NCBI GenBank assembly: GCA_023268635.1
Contig: JALQUB010000062.1
Coordinates: forward strand, 1 to 64,000
DNA length: 64,000 bases
Direction of reading: 5' to 3'
Source: Pseudomonadales bacterium
GTDB lineage: Bacteria; Pseudomonadota; Gammaproteobacteria; Pseudomonadales; Pseudohongiellaceae
In this document: positions 10,456 to 21,165 of the stretch, piece after piece
Layout of the letters: the number at the start of each line of letters is the position of its first letter
How positions within the stretch are numbered: the stretch's first letter is position 1
Notes under the pieces: generated by a model
Seen by the model: the letters and a program-made list of their open reading frames with translations, nothing else
Databases searched by the model: none
Told to the model about the DNA's origin: nothing
Program-made: the position numbers and the translations under genes

Positions 10456-11544
10456 TTAGGCGGCGCTGGCTAGGGATTTAACGAAGCCTGAAATGTCACG
10501 AATCGTTGAATGATAAACATCAGGTATCGCGTCTATGAAGGAGCAGTCAGCGGCGTGGCATGTGCCATGCACCGTGCGTCCGGCCGTGGTGACGCCGGCA
10601 GCGAGTAACTTGCGATAGTAGCTCAGGCCTTCATCCCGTAGAGGGTCTAGCTCATTGACTGAAACCACGTGCGGAGGTAATCCGGTGAGTTCTTCGATCG
10701 TGGCATGATAAGGCCAGGCAAGAGGGTTCGTTGCATGTTCACCGCTGGGGTCATAGGGCTTTACCAGCGCACCCATGGTTTTCATATCGAGAAAATAGCC
10801 GTCGTTTTCGGTAAGTGAGGGTAGTTCTGCTGGCGTTTCAGCATACATGCCGGAAATGTATGGGCATTGCGCATATACGCCGGCAATTTCCTGAAGCCAT
10901 CCTTCGCGTTTTGCCAGCAGAGTGCTTGCTAAAGACAAATTGCCACCGCCGGATTCTCCACTCAAAATGAGTTGAGAAACTCCAAGTGCTGACCTGTTTT
11001 TCGCAACCCATTGAGTAGCGTCGGCGCAATCATGCAGTGCGGCAGGGAAAGGGTGCTCACCGAGCGTGCCTGCAGCATTGCGAAATTCTACCCCTACGAC
11101 GAGGAGACCTGTCGCTGCTAGCTCTGTTCGCCAGCGGCTGTAATTCGGGTCGGCAGCGGTGAGTATGACCATGCCTCCTCCGTGCGTGTGGACCACACAC
11201 GGAATTTTTGAACTCGAGGCGTTATGCCCTTTGGGGGAATGGATGTACAGTTTAATTTGATTGCCATCGCGCCCAGTTATCGTTTCCTCTCTGACCTCGA
11301 CGGTGTTTGGCGGGGGAGTATTCGTCGCCACCAGCCCGAACAAGCCTCTCCAGCCATCCTCGGCAGCCGCTGCATAGGCGAGGCATTCCTCGACACTGCT
11401 TCCCCCATTTACTGGCGGTTCTGGCGGATGCTCGGCAAGGCCGAAAGCCGATAGTGCTGCAACTAAGCGTGGATCTGATCTTGGGTCTGTAGCAAAACTC
11501 ATTGTAGGATCGCCTAAACGCCCGGGCAATTTAACTGTAGCCAT
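10456..11544 (-). CDS. Alpha/beta hydrolase (hormone-sensitive lipase-like)
   Basis: [10 protein letters not shown] oxyanion motif, [11 protein letters not shown] nucleophile elbow; ATG at 11544 preferred. Confidence 0.85.
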   Translation of the reverse strand: MATVKLPGRLGDPTMSFATDPRSDPRLVAALSAFGLAEHPPEPPVNGGSSVEECLAYAAAAEDGWRGLFGLVATNTPPPNTVEVREETITGRDGNQIKLYIHSPKGHNASSSKIPCVVHTHGGGMVILTAADPNYSRWRTELAATGLLVVGVEFRNAAGTLGEHPFPAALHDCADATQWVAKNRSALGVSQLILSGESGGGNLSLASTLLAKREGWLQEIAGVYAQCPYISGMYAETPAELPSLTENDGYFLDMKTMGALVKPYDPSGEHATNPLAWPYHATIEELTGLPPHVVSVNELDPLRDEGLSYYRKLLAAGVTTAGRTVHGTCHAADCSFIDAIPDVYHSTIRDISGFVKSLASAA

Positions 11545-11572
11545 AGTCTTCTCTCTTCGTGGTGGTTTTTGC

Positions 11573-12847
11573 TTATTCTGAGGCGAGCTCAATATCTGCC
11601 TTGAGTGTTTTCGTACTCCAATAATAATGTGCACCACACCAGACATTGACGAGAACAGTAATAGACATCGCATAACGCAAACCGTCGACGCCATAGCTTG
11701 GCGTAAGCCAATCGCTGACCATGCCGGTCATCATAGGGCCGAGACCTAAGCCTATCAGGTTCAGTACGAATAATAAGATGGCAGAAGCCATCGCACGCAT
11801 TCTGATGCCAACAAGAAAGTGCGTGGCGGCGATACAGGGAGCGAGATAGAGGCCGCCGAAAAAGACTGGGATGAAATAGGAATATGCTGCACTGTAGCCA
11901 TCCGGCATAACGAGAAAAGAAATGAGAGCAAACGGTATGGCTGCAAATGTGGAGATGAAGGGAATCCACAGATACCAGGTCTGGTCGTTTCTTTTTTCAG
12001 ACATGTAATCAGACAGCCATCCTCCTGCGAATGTCCCCGCGAGACCGCCGATGCCCGCTATTAATCCGTAATACCAACCGACATCGAGTATTGGCATTCC
12101 GTGAACACGGCCTAAAAATAGCGGCACAAAATTCCCCATGCCGTAGGTGACGAATGCGTGCAATGCGCACGCGAAGCTGAGATGCAAGAAAGATCGGCGT
12201 GAAGCGAGGATGCTCATTACTTTGAAGAATCCAGGTGGCGCGACATCGCGTCTCGCTTCTGCAAGCCCTCTGGGTGGTTCTTTGATGGCGAAACGGACAA
12301 GTAAGGAAAGAAATAATCCTGGTAATCCGACGACAATGAATGCGGTACGCCAGTCGAAATATTGGACCAGGTAAGCACCGCTCACAGTGCCGACAAGGAT
12401 GCCGCCGTAGACACCGAGTGAGTAAATAGAAAGTGCTGTCGCACGTTGTTTTGCAGGAAATATGTCGGACACGATCGAGTGAGCGGGGGGAGAGCCTCCC
12501 GCCTCACCGATCCCAACGCCGAAACGAGCTATGAATAACTGAGTAAAATTTTGGGCGAATCCGCAAGCTGCCGTCATTACGCTCCAAATGGCTGCAGATA
12601 TGGCGATGACATTGCGACGATTGCTCAGGTCGGCAAGGCGAGCTATGGGGATGCCAAGTACGGTATAGATGAATGCGAAAGCGAGTCCTGACAGCATGCC
12701 AAACTGCCCATCGCTGAGCTGAAGGTCTTCAATAATGTAAGATGCCAATACGTTGATAACTTGGCGGTCAACAAAATTAGAGACGTAGACGGTGGTGAGA
12801 ATACCTAGGACAAGGTAGCGGTAATAAGGCTTGGAGTAAGCCGCCAT
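11573..12847 (-). CDS. MFS transporter (Spinster-like)
   Basis: 12-TM pattern, [67 protein letters not shown]. Confidence 0.88.
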   Translation of the reverse strand: MAAYSKPYYRYLVLGILTTVYVSNFVDRQVINVLASYIIEDLQLSDGQFGMLSGLAFAFIYTVLGIPIARLADLSNRRNVIAISAAIWSVMTAACGFAQNFTQLFIARFGVGIGEAGGSPPAHSIVSDIFPAKQRATALSIYSLGVYGGILVGTVSGAYLVQYFDWRTAFIVVGLPGLFLSLLVRFAIKEPPRGLAEARRDVAPPGFFKVMSILASRRSFLHLSFACALHAFVTYGMGNFVPLFLGRVHGMPILDVGWYYGLIAGIGGLAGTFAGGWLSDYMSEKRNDQTWYLWIPFISTFAAIPFALISFLVMPDGYSAAYSYFIPVFFGGLYLAPCIAATHFLVGIRMRAMASAILLFVLNLIGLGLGPMMTGMVSDWLTPSYGVDGLRYAMSITVLVNVWCGAHYYWSTKTLKADIELASE

Positions 12848-13055
12848 TATTTTGTCGTGCGTTCGGCTGCGATTTTGCCTTCGGCTGAGCGGGATAAATC
12901 AATCATGCTTGATCCCCATTTTTATTCTTATTGACTGCTCTGCGTTGAGTATCACACAGGCTCAGGGCTTGTCCAAGCATGAATCTGGAGAGCGTTTAAC
13001 TCTGACACTGCCACTAGGCTATGCTATCTTTTCGCGCGGACTAGAGGCTTTTATT

Positions 13056-14474
13056 ATGCAAGATCCCGCTTGGACATCAGTCATACCTCCGTTGTTAGCT
13101 ATCGTCTTGGCGATCGCGACGAGACAAGTCATTCTTTCGCTCAGCATTGGCATCTGGACGGGGGCATGGCTTCTAGGAGCGGGAAATCCTCTCGCAGCGG
13201 TACCACAAGCTATCGAGGCGGTGATACATGTGTTTAGTGATGCAGGTGATACTCGCGTCTTAGTATTCACTTTAGTGATTGGTGGATTGATAGCAACGAT
13301 TGAGAAGATGGGTGGTGTCCGTGGCTTTATCCATCTTTTGCAAGATAGAAGCTGGGTCACCGGTCCTGCTCGAGCGCAATGGCTCGCTTTCGGCGTCGGT
13401 GTCGTCGTTTTTATTGAATCCAATATAACCTTGCTCATCGCCGGAGCGGTGTCACGTCCGTTGTTCGATCGGTTCAAGATCTCGCGCGAAAAGCTCGCTT
13501 ACATCATCGATGCTACCTCCGCGCCTATTTGCGTGCTTATTCCCTTCAATGCTTGGGGTGCCGTCATTGTCAGCTTGCTGAGCTCCAGTGGCGTATCACA
13601 GCCTATCGATGTCTTTTTGGGCGCGATATTACTTAATTTTTATGCCTTGGCAGCCGTGCTGGTATGCGCGATAGTTATATGGAAAGACTTAGATTTCGGT
13701 CCGATGCGTTCGGCTCAAAAGCGCACTCGGGACGGGGAATTACTTTGGCCGAATGCGACTCCGATGGTCGATCCGAGTTTGATGGCAGCTGAACAAGAGC
13801 GAAGGCTGCCGGGTGATTCCGCAGGTCTTATGCTTTGGCCGATATCCGCTCTCGTCGTCAGTATGCCCCTTGGCCTCTATATTACCGGCGAAGGCGATCT
13901 TACCGCGGGATCTGGTTCAACTTCGGTGTTGTGGGCTGTGCTTATCGCGCTCGCCGTTGCATGGTTATTGGTACTTGTGAGGCGGCAAGCGAATCTTGAA
14001 ATGCTCATGCAGCTGTTTCTCAAGGGTGCGGGAGGTTTGCTTCCTGTCGCAATAATTCTGCTGTTCTCTCTAGCGCTCGGTGATATTGCTAATGATTTAG
14101 GTACTGGAGTGTATGTGGCCCAAGTGGCTCAAGAATCTATTCCTAATATACTCTTATTGCCCATATTGTTTTTGCTGTCGGCGGTTATTGCTTTTTCTAT
14201 TGGCTCAAGCTGGGGAACTTTCGCGATTATGATTCCTCTCGCTATGCAGTTGGTCGGTGCGCTGGACTTCAATGCGTCGGTATTTTTGGCGGCCGTACTC
14301 TCGGGCTCAGTATTTGGTGATCATGCTTCTCCAATTAGCGACACTACCGTAGTGGCATCGATGGCAGCAGCCACGGATCACATCGATCATGTGCGTACGC
14401 AGTTGCCCTATGCGCTAGTCAGCGCTGCCCTAGCGACGATCGCATTCTTCATAGCAGGGTTCGTTTTGCTTTAA
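13056..14474 (+). CDS. NhaC family Na+/H+ antiporter
   Basis: Polytopic; SIGSSWGTFAIMIPLAMQL and SGSVFGDHASPISDTTVVASMAA; ATG at 13056 (MQDPAW) preferred over 12852. Confidence 0.85.
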   Translation: MQDPAWTSVIPPLLAIVLAIATRQVILSLSIGIWTGAWLLGAGNPLAAVPQAIEAVIHVFSDAGDTRVLVFTLVIGGLIATIEKMGGVRGFIHLLQDRSWVTGPARAQWLAFGVGVVVFIESNITLLIAGAVSRPLFDRFKISREKLAYIIDATSAPICVLIPFNAWGAVIVSLLSSSGVSQPIDVFLGAILLNFYALAAVLVCAIVIWKDLDFGPMRSAQKRTRDGELLWPNATPMVDPSLMAAEQERRLPGDSAGLMLWPISALVVSMPLGLYITGEGDLTAGSGSTSVLWAVLIALAVAWLLVLVRRQANLEMLMQLFLKGAGGLLPVAIILLFSLALGDIANDLGTGVYVAQVAQESIPNILLLPILFLLSAVIAFSIGSSWGTFAIMIPLAMQLVGALDFNASVFLAAVLSGSVFGDHASPISDTTVVASMAAATDHIDHVRTQLPYALVSAALATIAFFIAGFVLL

Positions 14475-14478
14475 GATA

Positions 14479-14805
14479 ATGCCTAATCAAAAGGATGATT
14501 CTTTGATGAACTTTTCTCGCATATCATGGGATGAAGCAGCCATGCTTATACAGCAACATGGCCGTGAGCATATTCATATCGTTGATGTTCGAGATGAGCG
14601 ATCTTTCGATGATGCGCATGTCGAAGGCGCGTTACACTTGGATGGCAGTTCTATTGCGGAATTTATTGAACACGCGGATAAAGCGATGCCGGTATTGGTG
14701 TATTGCTATCATGGCAATACGAGTCAGGGTGCAGCCTCTTATTTGGTGGAACGGGGGTTTATAGAAGCTTACAGTATCGATGGTGGCTTCGAAGAGTACC
14801 GGTGA
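14479..14805 (+). CDS. glpE: Thiosulfate sulfurtransferase GlpE (single-domain rhodanese)
   Basis: VDVRDERSFDDAHVEGALHL and active-site loop YCYHGNTSQGAA. Confidence 0.88.
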   Translation: MPNQKDDSLMNFSRISWDEAAMLIQQHGREHIHIVDVRDERSFDDAHVEGALHLDGSSIAEFIEHADKAMPVLVYCYHGNTSQGAASYLVERGFIEAYSIDGGFEEYR

Positions 14806-14809
14806 GTAG

Positions 14810-15208
14810 CTAGCCATCGATTTTTTCGGCTTTCTCAAAGGCGCGTTTAGCGGTCAACGCAGTCGCCATATAGAGGAGGTTTAATAAGGACCAGCCAAAC
14901 AGCTCGAAAGACCAGAGGGCATGAGCGCCTGGGTCGACGCTCCGAATCCCGACAATCCAGCCACACCAAAGCACTAAGACTGAGAGGGGGAAAGCGGCCA
15001 CTAAGCGCCATCCTTTTTGCCACTGACGCCAAGCGGCGACGGAAAGTGCTGCGCTCGCGCTAAGGGTTAAAAAGATAATGACCAGCATTACGGTATCCCA
15101 GAGAGGGATTGATTCCCTCTCTGCGCCGAATACGCTGCCACTTAGAAAAAAACCTAAAGTGGACATCACGCGGGCGATGCTGTGCTTGGTCTGATTGGCT
15201 GTTCGCAT
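14810..15208 (-). CDS. Hypothetical small membrane protein
   Basis: 132-aa ORF with several hydrophobic segments; convergent with glpE. Confidence 0.6.
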   Translation of the reverse strand: MRTANQTKHSIARVMSTLGFFLSGSVFGAERESIPLWDTVMLVIIFLTLSASAALSVAAWRQWQKGWRLVAAFPLSVLVLWCGWIVGIRSVDPGAHALWSFELFGWSLLNLLYMATALTAKRAFEKAEKIDG

Positions 15209-15235
15209 AGTGAGGCTTGATTAGTCTAGGTGGAT

Positions 15236-16849
15236 TTAGAATTTAGTATTCGGCAACCAAACGTCAGAGAAATCCATCGCCTGCTGTAGTTCATCCGCAT
15301 AAGCGCTAGCATCGCGCCCCATCTTGCTGACTGCTTCCTTAGCGCCGTGGAGCGACCAGACGTTGTGTGGATGATCGTCTAGGTCTAGCTCAAATTCTGC
15401 GAGAGCTGCATCATAAGCGCCTAGCGCGATATAGGCTGCTCCGAGCCAGTGACGAGGAGAGAAAGGCAATGGCTCGGGCTCATCATAATTGATGCTGTCG
15501 TAGTAGCGTGTCGCGCGACGGAATGCTTCAGCTGCGCCTTCGAGATTACCGTTTTCCCAAGCGATCTCACCTTCGAGAATGCCCGCTAAGGTACCAATGA
15601 TGTTGTTGCCTTCATGAAAGCGGAAGCGAGCAGTTGTGGTTTCTGCGAGCTCAGTTAGTTCTTCAGCTGTCTCTATGGCGACTGCTTTGTCGCCAAGCTT
15701 TAAAGACGAATACGCTTTTGAGAAATCCACCATGGCACGACTAACATCGTCCTTGGGTGAATAATTGAGCTCGACGGCCTCGTCGAATCGACCGAAGCGA
15801 ACCAACGCCATAGCATGTTGCGCTCCATTTTTGTCTAATTTTGCTAAGTCTTTCGCTGCTTGGATCGCTGAGGCGCCAGCACCTCCCATGCTAGCCGCGT
15901 AATACAGCATTGTGAGGTTATGTGTGGGATAAATCGCGACCCCTTGACCGACGGCAGCTTTCTGGTCTGAGTGCCAAGCGATTATGTTGGATCGCACTGC
16001 TTTCTCCCATAAACCCATTTCATTCCAGGTGTGGCTAGGCATGTGATTAATGTGGCTAGCCCCTGGAATTGAAGCGCCGAGGAATTCGGCGCAAGTCGCC
16101 GCCAGTTCTGGACTAGGAGTCGACTCTGTTGCATGCACATAGAGATGACATGCCCCTGGATGCTTAATATCTTGAGCGAGAATGCCTTCGAGCACGCCGT
16201 GCAGTCGGATGACATTGGGGTCGTCTAGGCGACGATAGCCGCGGCGTTCTTCGAGTAGAAACAGAGCGTCTGCATAGAAAGTGGCAATGTCCAAATCATC
16301 TGGATATTTGCGCGAAATCGCCGCCATTGCATCTGCATAAGCTTGATCTTGGGTGCGACGAGTTGCTGGATCGTAATTCTCTATGTAGCGCGCCTCCAGG
16401 GCGTGGATTAGATCCGCTTCCTTCTCGCTGGCATTGTCAATTAGCTCTAAAGCTTTAGTGAGTGCCGCGTAGGCGCGTGGCGCTTCAGCGGTGGTCATTG
16501 CTCCATTGAGATAAGAACCCCAACTCCAAGCCTCGCCCCAATAACAGATAGCGCATTCAGGATCGGCTGCATGTGCCTCGCGGAAGGATCGTGATGCCTC
16601 AACCTTTGCATAGGAGTACATCATTTTTATACCTTGATCGAAGTATTGCTGCGCGAGTTCGGATTGCGATGATATGGGATAGTGGAAATCACCGAGGACG
16701 TCACCAAGCAAAGGCATTGGGGTCGCAAATTCATCAGGGTAGCTCACTTCAGCTGCTACGGATGAGCCTATAAGCGTGAACACCGCAGCGCAGCAAAGCG
16801 CGGAAGCGACAGATTTAGGTGACGAAAGCTGTTTTGAAGAAAAGCTCAT
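15236..16849 (-). CDS. Secreted tetratricopeptide-repeat-like protein with conserved-looking Cys/His motifs
   Basis: Signal peptide; helical repeat pattern; CAICYWGEAW, GACHLYVHATE, HINHMPSHTW. Confidence 0.8.
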   Translation of the reverse strand: MSFSSKQLSSPKSVASALCCAAVFTLIGSSVAAEVSYPDEFATPMPLLGDVLGDFHYPISSQSELAQQYFDQGIKMMYSYAKVEASRSFREAHAADPECAICYWGEAWSWGSYLNGAMTTAEAPRAYAALTKALELIDNASEKEADLIHALEARYIENYDPATRRTQDQAYADAMAAISRKYPDDLDIATFYADALFLLEERRGYRRLDDPNVIRLHGVLEGILAQDIKHPGACHLYVHATESTPSPELAATCAEFLGASIPGASHINHMPSHTWNEMGLWEKAVRSNIIAWHSDQKAAVGQGVAIYPTHNLTMLYYAASMGGAGASAIQAAKDLAKLDKNGAQHAMALVRFGRFDEAVELNYSPKDDVSRAMVDFSKAYSSLKLGDKAVAIETAEELTELAETTTARFRFHEGNNIIGTLAGILEGEIAWENGNLEGAAEAFRRATRYYDSINYDEPEPLPFSPRHWLGAAYIALGAYDAALAEFELDLDDHPHNVWSLHGAKEAVSKMGRDASAYADELQQAMDFSDVWLPNTKF

Positions 16850-16910
16850 TAGGTCAAAGTCCTCGTAATTTTATTTTTAAGTGCGCGCATTGGCGCACAC
16901 ATAGTTTCTG

Positions 16911-18470
16911 TTAAAGAGAAAAGTGTACTGGCGCTCCAGGCCCCAGTGGTAAACCCAGTACTACCCACACTATGGTGAGGATAATGCCGGCGATTAATAG
17001 TAGGGCTGAATAGGGCAGCATGGTTGCAGCAAGACTACCCAAACCAAATTCTTTCTGCCAGCGCTGGCAGAAAATAAGAATGAGCGGGAAGTAGGGCATG
17101 AGCGGCGTGATAATGTTTGTTGCCCCATCGCCCACGCGATAGGCCGCAGTGCTCATTTCAGGGCTTACGCCAATAAGCATTAGCATCGGCACGACAACGG
17201 GGGCTAGTAGCGCCCATTTCGCGCTCGCAGAACCGATGAACAAATTAATAATTGCGCAAAAAAGAATTATGAACGTGAGCAGCATGGAGTCTGGAAGATT
17301 TGCGTTTTCCAATACGCCTGCGCCGCTGATCGCGAATATCAATCCTAAGTTCGACCAATTGAAGAGCGCTACAAAATGCGCGGCGGCGAATGCAAGCACG
17401 AGGTAGTAACCTAGATCCGCCATTGCTTCGCTCATCATTTTGACGACGTCTCGATGATCGTTGATCGTGCCGGCGCTTTTGCCATATGCCCATCCCGCGG
17501 CGAGGAATAGCACAAAAAATGCAGCGACTAGTGATTGGAAGAAGGGAGTTAGGCGCGCTTCTGCACTTGCGCTTTCATCTATAAGTGGAGTTCCTGGGCC
17601 AATTGCCAAGAATATCCAAATAGCGATCACCATGAACGAAGCATAGCCGGCGCGGACCAGGCCTCGCCGCTCATCTGCAGATAAGTCTGAATTAGGCCCT
17701 TTTATCTCGTGTGACATGGTGCCGCCGCCCTCGATAATGGGCGTCAGCCTGCGTTCTACAACGACATCGGTGACATACCAAATGACAGGAAGGAACACGA
17801 AGGTCATGGCGACGATGAAGTAGGCATTGCCTGCTATATTTGCACTCCATGTAGGTAAAATAGTTTCTGCTGCCGATTCGGTGATGCCGAAGAGTAATGC
17901 ATCTAACTGGCCGGGAATTAAGTTTGCAGAGAACCCACCGGATACGCCGGCGAAGGCAGCCGCTATGCCTGCTATAGGATGCCGGCCAGCGGCTGCGAAA
18001 ACAACGCCGGCTAAGGGGATTAGGACGACGTAGGCTGCATCGGTCGCTAGGTTTCCAAGCATGCCAATAAGAGCGACTGCTGGCGTGAGCAAGAAGGTAG
18101 GCGCCTTTGACATCGCGCCACTCATCGCTGCGCCGAAGAAACCGGAGCGTTCCGCCACACCCGCTCCGAGCATGACAACGAGCACATAACCTAGGGGGTG
18201 AAAGCCAGTAAATGTTTGCGGCATGCTGACGAGTATGCGGCGGATATTATCGGCCGATAGTAGCGATTCGGCGACGATGATGAGAGGGGCGCCGTTCTCA
18301 TCAACGTTGACTGGATGGGGCGCGGAGATCCCAAGTGCGGCGGCTAGTACACTGACTCCGATGACGCCTAATATGCAGTAAACAAAGATAAAAACAGGAT
18401 CCGGCAGCTTATTACCAGATCGTTCGATCCAACCGAGAATCCCCTCGGCTTGTGTTGTGCTATCGCTCAT
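16911..18470 (-). CDS. AbgT family transporter (p-aminobenzoyl-glutamate transport/antimetabolite efflux)
   Basis: LGWIERSGNKLPDPVFIFVY, GVAERSGFFGAAM, ATDAAYVVLIPLAG, GDGATNIITPLMPYFPL. Confidence 0.92.
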   Translation of the reverse strand: MSDSTTQAEGILGWIERSGNKLPDPVFIFVYCILGVIGVSVLAAALGISAPHPVNVDENGAPLIIVAESLLSADNIRRILVSMPQTFTGFHPLGYVLVVMLGAGVAERSGFFGAAMSGAMSKAPTFLLTPAVALIGMLGNLATDAAYVVLIPLAGVVFAAAGRHPIAGIAAAFAGVSGGFSANLIPGQLDALLFGITESAAETILPTWSANIAGNAYFIVAMTFVFLPVIWYVTDVVVERRLTPIIEGGGTMSHEIKGPNSDLSADERRGLVRAGYASFMVIAIWIFLAIGPGTPLIDESASAEARLTPFFQSLVAAFFVLFLAAGWAYGKSAGTINDHRDVVKMMSEAMADLGYYLVLAFAAAHFVALFNWSNLGLIFAISGAGVLENANLPDSMLLTFIILFCAIINLFIGSASAKWALLAPVVVPMLMLIGVSPEMSTAAYRVGDGATNIITPLMPYFPLILIFCQRWQKEFGLGSLAATMLPYSALLLIAGIILTIVWVVLGLPLGPGAPVHFSL

Positions 18471-18503
18471 TGGGCGTTCCTTATTATTAACTTATTGGCC
18501 GTA

Positions 18504-19769
18504 TTAGCGCACTAGGCGGAAAAAAGTATTCAATTCGTTCAGGTAGGCCTCGGTTTCCTCGAGTGCCGCGAAATGACCGCCGCGGGGCATCTGAGACCAG
18601 TGTCGTATATCGTATGCCGCCTCGGCCCAAGCGCGAGGCGTTATGTAGATCTCGGCTGGAAATAGGGCGACGCCAGTAGGGACATCGATATAGCCAGTTG
18701 GCTTTATCGCCGGTGTTGATCTGTTCTCGTAGTAAATACGCATTGAGGAAGTGATGGATTCGGTGAACCAATAGATCGAAATATTGGTGAGCAATTCGTC
18801 CTTGCTAAAGTACTCCCAAATATCACCTTCTGCGTCTTGTGGCATATCGGTCCAGCCGTGGAATTTCTCCAGTATCCACGCGGCGAGACCTGCCGGAGAG
18901 TCATTGAGGCCGTAGCCTAGGCTCTGTGGCTTAGATCCTTGGATTTGTTGATAGGCCAATTCACCGCTCATGTAGGCCTGACGACGCTCACGCAGTGAGG
19001 CTTCTTCTTCGCTCACATTGGCGCGCTGCGTTTCATCCGCCGGAGCGGGCGCGAGAATCATGTTGGAATGAAACCCGATTAATCGTTCAGGGAAATGGTT
19101 CGCGTGGTGCGCGTTAATAACCGCCCCCCAATCACCGCCCGCTATGGCGTAGCGTTCATAGCCAAGCGTTTTCATCAATTCGGCGAGTAAGAGAGCAATT
19201 TTTTCGGAGCTATAACCGGGCGTAGAGGGTGCTTCCGAAAACGCGAAGCCGGGGAGTGAGGGTGCGATGACGTGATAACTGTCGGTGATCTCGCCGCCGT
19301 GTGCGACAGGATCAGTTAATGGGCCGATTATTTTATAAAACTCGGCGATAGATCCTGGCCATCCATGAACCAAAAGCAGGGGGATTGCATCGGGATTTTT
19401 TGACCTTTCGTGAATGGTGTGAAGGTCTAAGCCTTCCACTTCGACAATTATTTGGTCGAATTTATTTAATAACGCTTCCTGTTTGCGCCAATCAAAATCA
19501 TTCCGCCAATAGTCTAGTAGCTCGGTCAGCACAGCTTTATCTGTGCCGTATTCCCAGCTGGTATCACTGATTTGGTCGGGTAGGCGAGTAAGGTCCAATC
19601 GTGTGTGCAGGTCATTGATAGCTCTATCGCTGACCGCAATCGTAAATGGCTTCACGGATTCGTCTCCTAACTTTTGCGGCTCTTGTCCGCTGGCCTGAAA
19701 ACTAATTAGGCCAGCGATGAGAATGCTGAGTAAGAACCGACTGCTTAGTAGTTTCCTTGGATAAGACAT
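18504..19769 (-). CDS. Epoxide hydrolase family protein (EHN domain + alpha/beta hydrolase), with N-terminal signal sequence
   Basis: LLLVHGWPGSIAEFYKIIGPL, GGDWGAVI, C-terminal GGHFAALEETEAYL. Confidence 0.9.
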   Translation of the reverse strand: MSYPRKLLSSRFLLSILIAGLISFQASGQEPQKLGDESVKPFTIAVSDRAINDLHTRLDLTRLPDQISDTSWEYGTDKAVLTELLDYWRNDFDWRKQEALLNKFDQIIVEVEGLDLHTIHERSKNPDAIPLLLVHGWPGSIAEFYKIIGPLTDPVAHGGEITDSYHVIAPSLPGFAFSEAPSTPGYSSEKIALLLAELMKTLGYERYAIAGGDWGAVINAHHANHFPERLIGFHSNMILAPAPADETQRANVSEEEASLRERRQAYMSGELAYQQIQGSKPQSLGYGLNDSPAGLAAWILEKFHGWTDMPQDAEGDIWEYFSKDELLTNISIYWFTESITSSMRIYYENRSTPAIKPTGYIDVPTGVALFPAEIYITPRAWAEAAYDIRHWSQMPRGGHFAALEETEAYLNELNTFFRLVR

Positions 19770-19818
19770 AGTGGTCTCCTAATAAAAGCTGACATTCCTA
19801 GTGCCGCAAACCCGCTTC

Positions 19819-21006
19819 TTAGCTTAGGGCTTCAAGTGCGCTGCGTAAAATTGCCAGCGCCTCATCGATTTCTTCTTGTTTTACATTGAGCGCGGGTAGT
19901 AAACGTATGCTGTTGCCACCAGCTTTGACCACAAGCAAATGTCGGTTTTGAAGTTCGCCGATTAGTGCTGCGGCGTCGGTGTGGCACTTCAATCCCACCA
20001 TTAAGCCCATCCCAGTGACCTCCTCGAGAAGTTCAGGGAAGCTTGAGATCAACTCTTCCAGGCCGCTGCGTAAATGCAAGCCGGTACGTTTAACGTTGTC
20101 TAAAAATCCGGGAGCAAGCATCTCGTCCAACACGGCATTGCCAACTGCTGTAGCGAGTGGGTTGCCACCGAACGTGCTGCCATGGCTCCCTGCGGTCATC
20201 GATGCTGCCACTTCGGCAGAGCATAAACAGGCGCCGATTGGGAAGCCGCCACCCAGCCCTTTCGCACTAGCAAGAAGGTCAGGGATAACGCCTAGCTGTT
20301 GATAGGCATAGAGAGAGCCGGTTCTGCCCATGCCGCTTTGAACTTCATCGAACATCAACAGAATATTTTTCTCGTCACATAAGGCTCGTACCGCCTCTAG
20401 ATAATCGGTAGTTGCCGGACGTATGCCGCCTTCTCCTTGAACGGGTTCCAGCACCACGGCTGCCGTGTTATCGCCAATCGCATTCGCTAACGCATCGATA
20501 TCGCCGAACTCGACCTGGTCGAATCCTGAGTCGCCAATGACAAAGCCATCTGTGTGAGCTTTGTTGAAAGCTGACGCAATTGTACTTAAGGTTCGGCCGT
20601 GAAATGAACTGGTCAGAGAAATAATGCGATGCTTATGCGCTTCGCCCTTAGCGAAGAAATAGCGTCTAATCGTTTTGTAGCAGGCTTCGACTGCTTCGGC
20701 ACCCGAGTTGCAGAAAAAAACCTTGTCAGCAAAGCTGTGGTCAACGAGTCGCTGCCCAAGTCTTTCCGCCTGAGTAATACGAAACAAATTTGAGGTGTGC
20801 CAAAGCTTTTCGGCCTGCTCGCTGAGAGCTTTTACCAAGGTTGGGTGACAGTGGCCGAGACAGTTAACCGCAATGCCCATTGTGAAGTCTAGGTAACGCT
20901 CTCCGTCGGCTGTAAACAATTCAGATCCGCGCCCGTGATCGAACTCAAGGCTAGGTGAGCCGTAATTGTCCATGAGGGCATTGGTTTTATGAGGTGCGGA
21001 GTTCAT
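19819..21006 (-). CDS. argD: Acetylornithine/succinyldiaminopimelate aminotransferase
   Basis: Class III PLP aminotransferase: FCNSGAEAVEACYK, LLMFDEVQSGMGRTG, ASAKGLGGGFPIGA, GSHGSTFGGNPLA. Confidence 0.93.
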   Translation of the reverse strand: MNSAPHKTNALMDNYGSPSLEFDHGRGSELFTADGERYLDFTMGIAVNCLGHCHPTLVKALSEQAEKLWHTSNLFRITQAERLGQRLVDHSFADKVFFCNSGAEAVEACYKTIRRYFFAKGEAHKHRIISLTSSFHGRTLSTIASAFNKAHTDGFVIGDSGFDQVEFGDIDALANAIGDNTAAVVLEPVQGEGGIRPATTDYLEAVRALCDEKNILLMFDEVQSGMGRTGSLYAYQQLGVIPDLLASAKGLGGGFPIGACLCSAEVAASMTAGSHGSTFGGNPLATAVGNAVLDEMLAPGFLDNVKRTGLHLRSGLEELISSFPELLEEVTGMGLMVGLKCHTDAAALIGELQNRHLLVVKAGGNSIRLLPALNVKQEEIDEALAILRSALEALS

Positions 21007-21165
21007 CTTTAATCCTACTAATGTCTTTAATTCGACTGTCCAGTTTGAAAGTAAATGTTATGTTTGCAGTGAGCGCTAGAGTGTATCATTGAATGCCTAA
21101 AACCACTTACAGTCCTTCGCAGATCTAGAGCTGTAATACTATATTTACTGAGTCGAGGTGAGCTC

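Noticed and set aside
13019-13477. 152-aa minus-strand ORF inside the NhaC-family gene
   Set aside because: Mirror of membrane-protein codons; no recognisable domain or start-site support.
16868-16905. GTGCGC-GCATTG-GCGCAC hairpin between AbgT and TPR genes as a terminator
   Set aside because: Only a 6-bp stem and the sequence following it on the minus strand is A-rich rather than U-rich; too weak to call.
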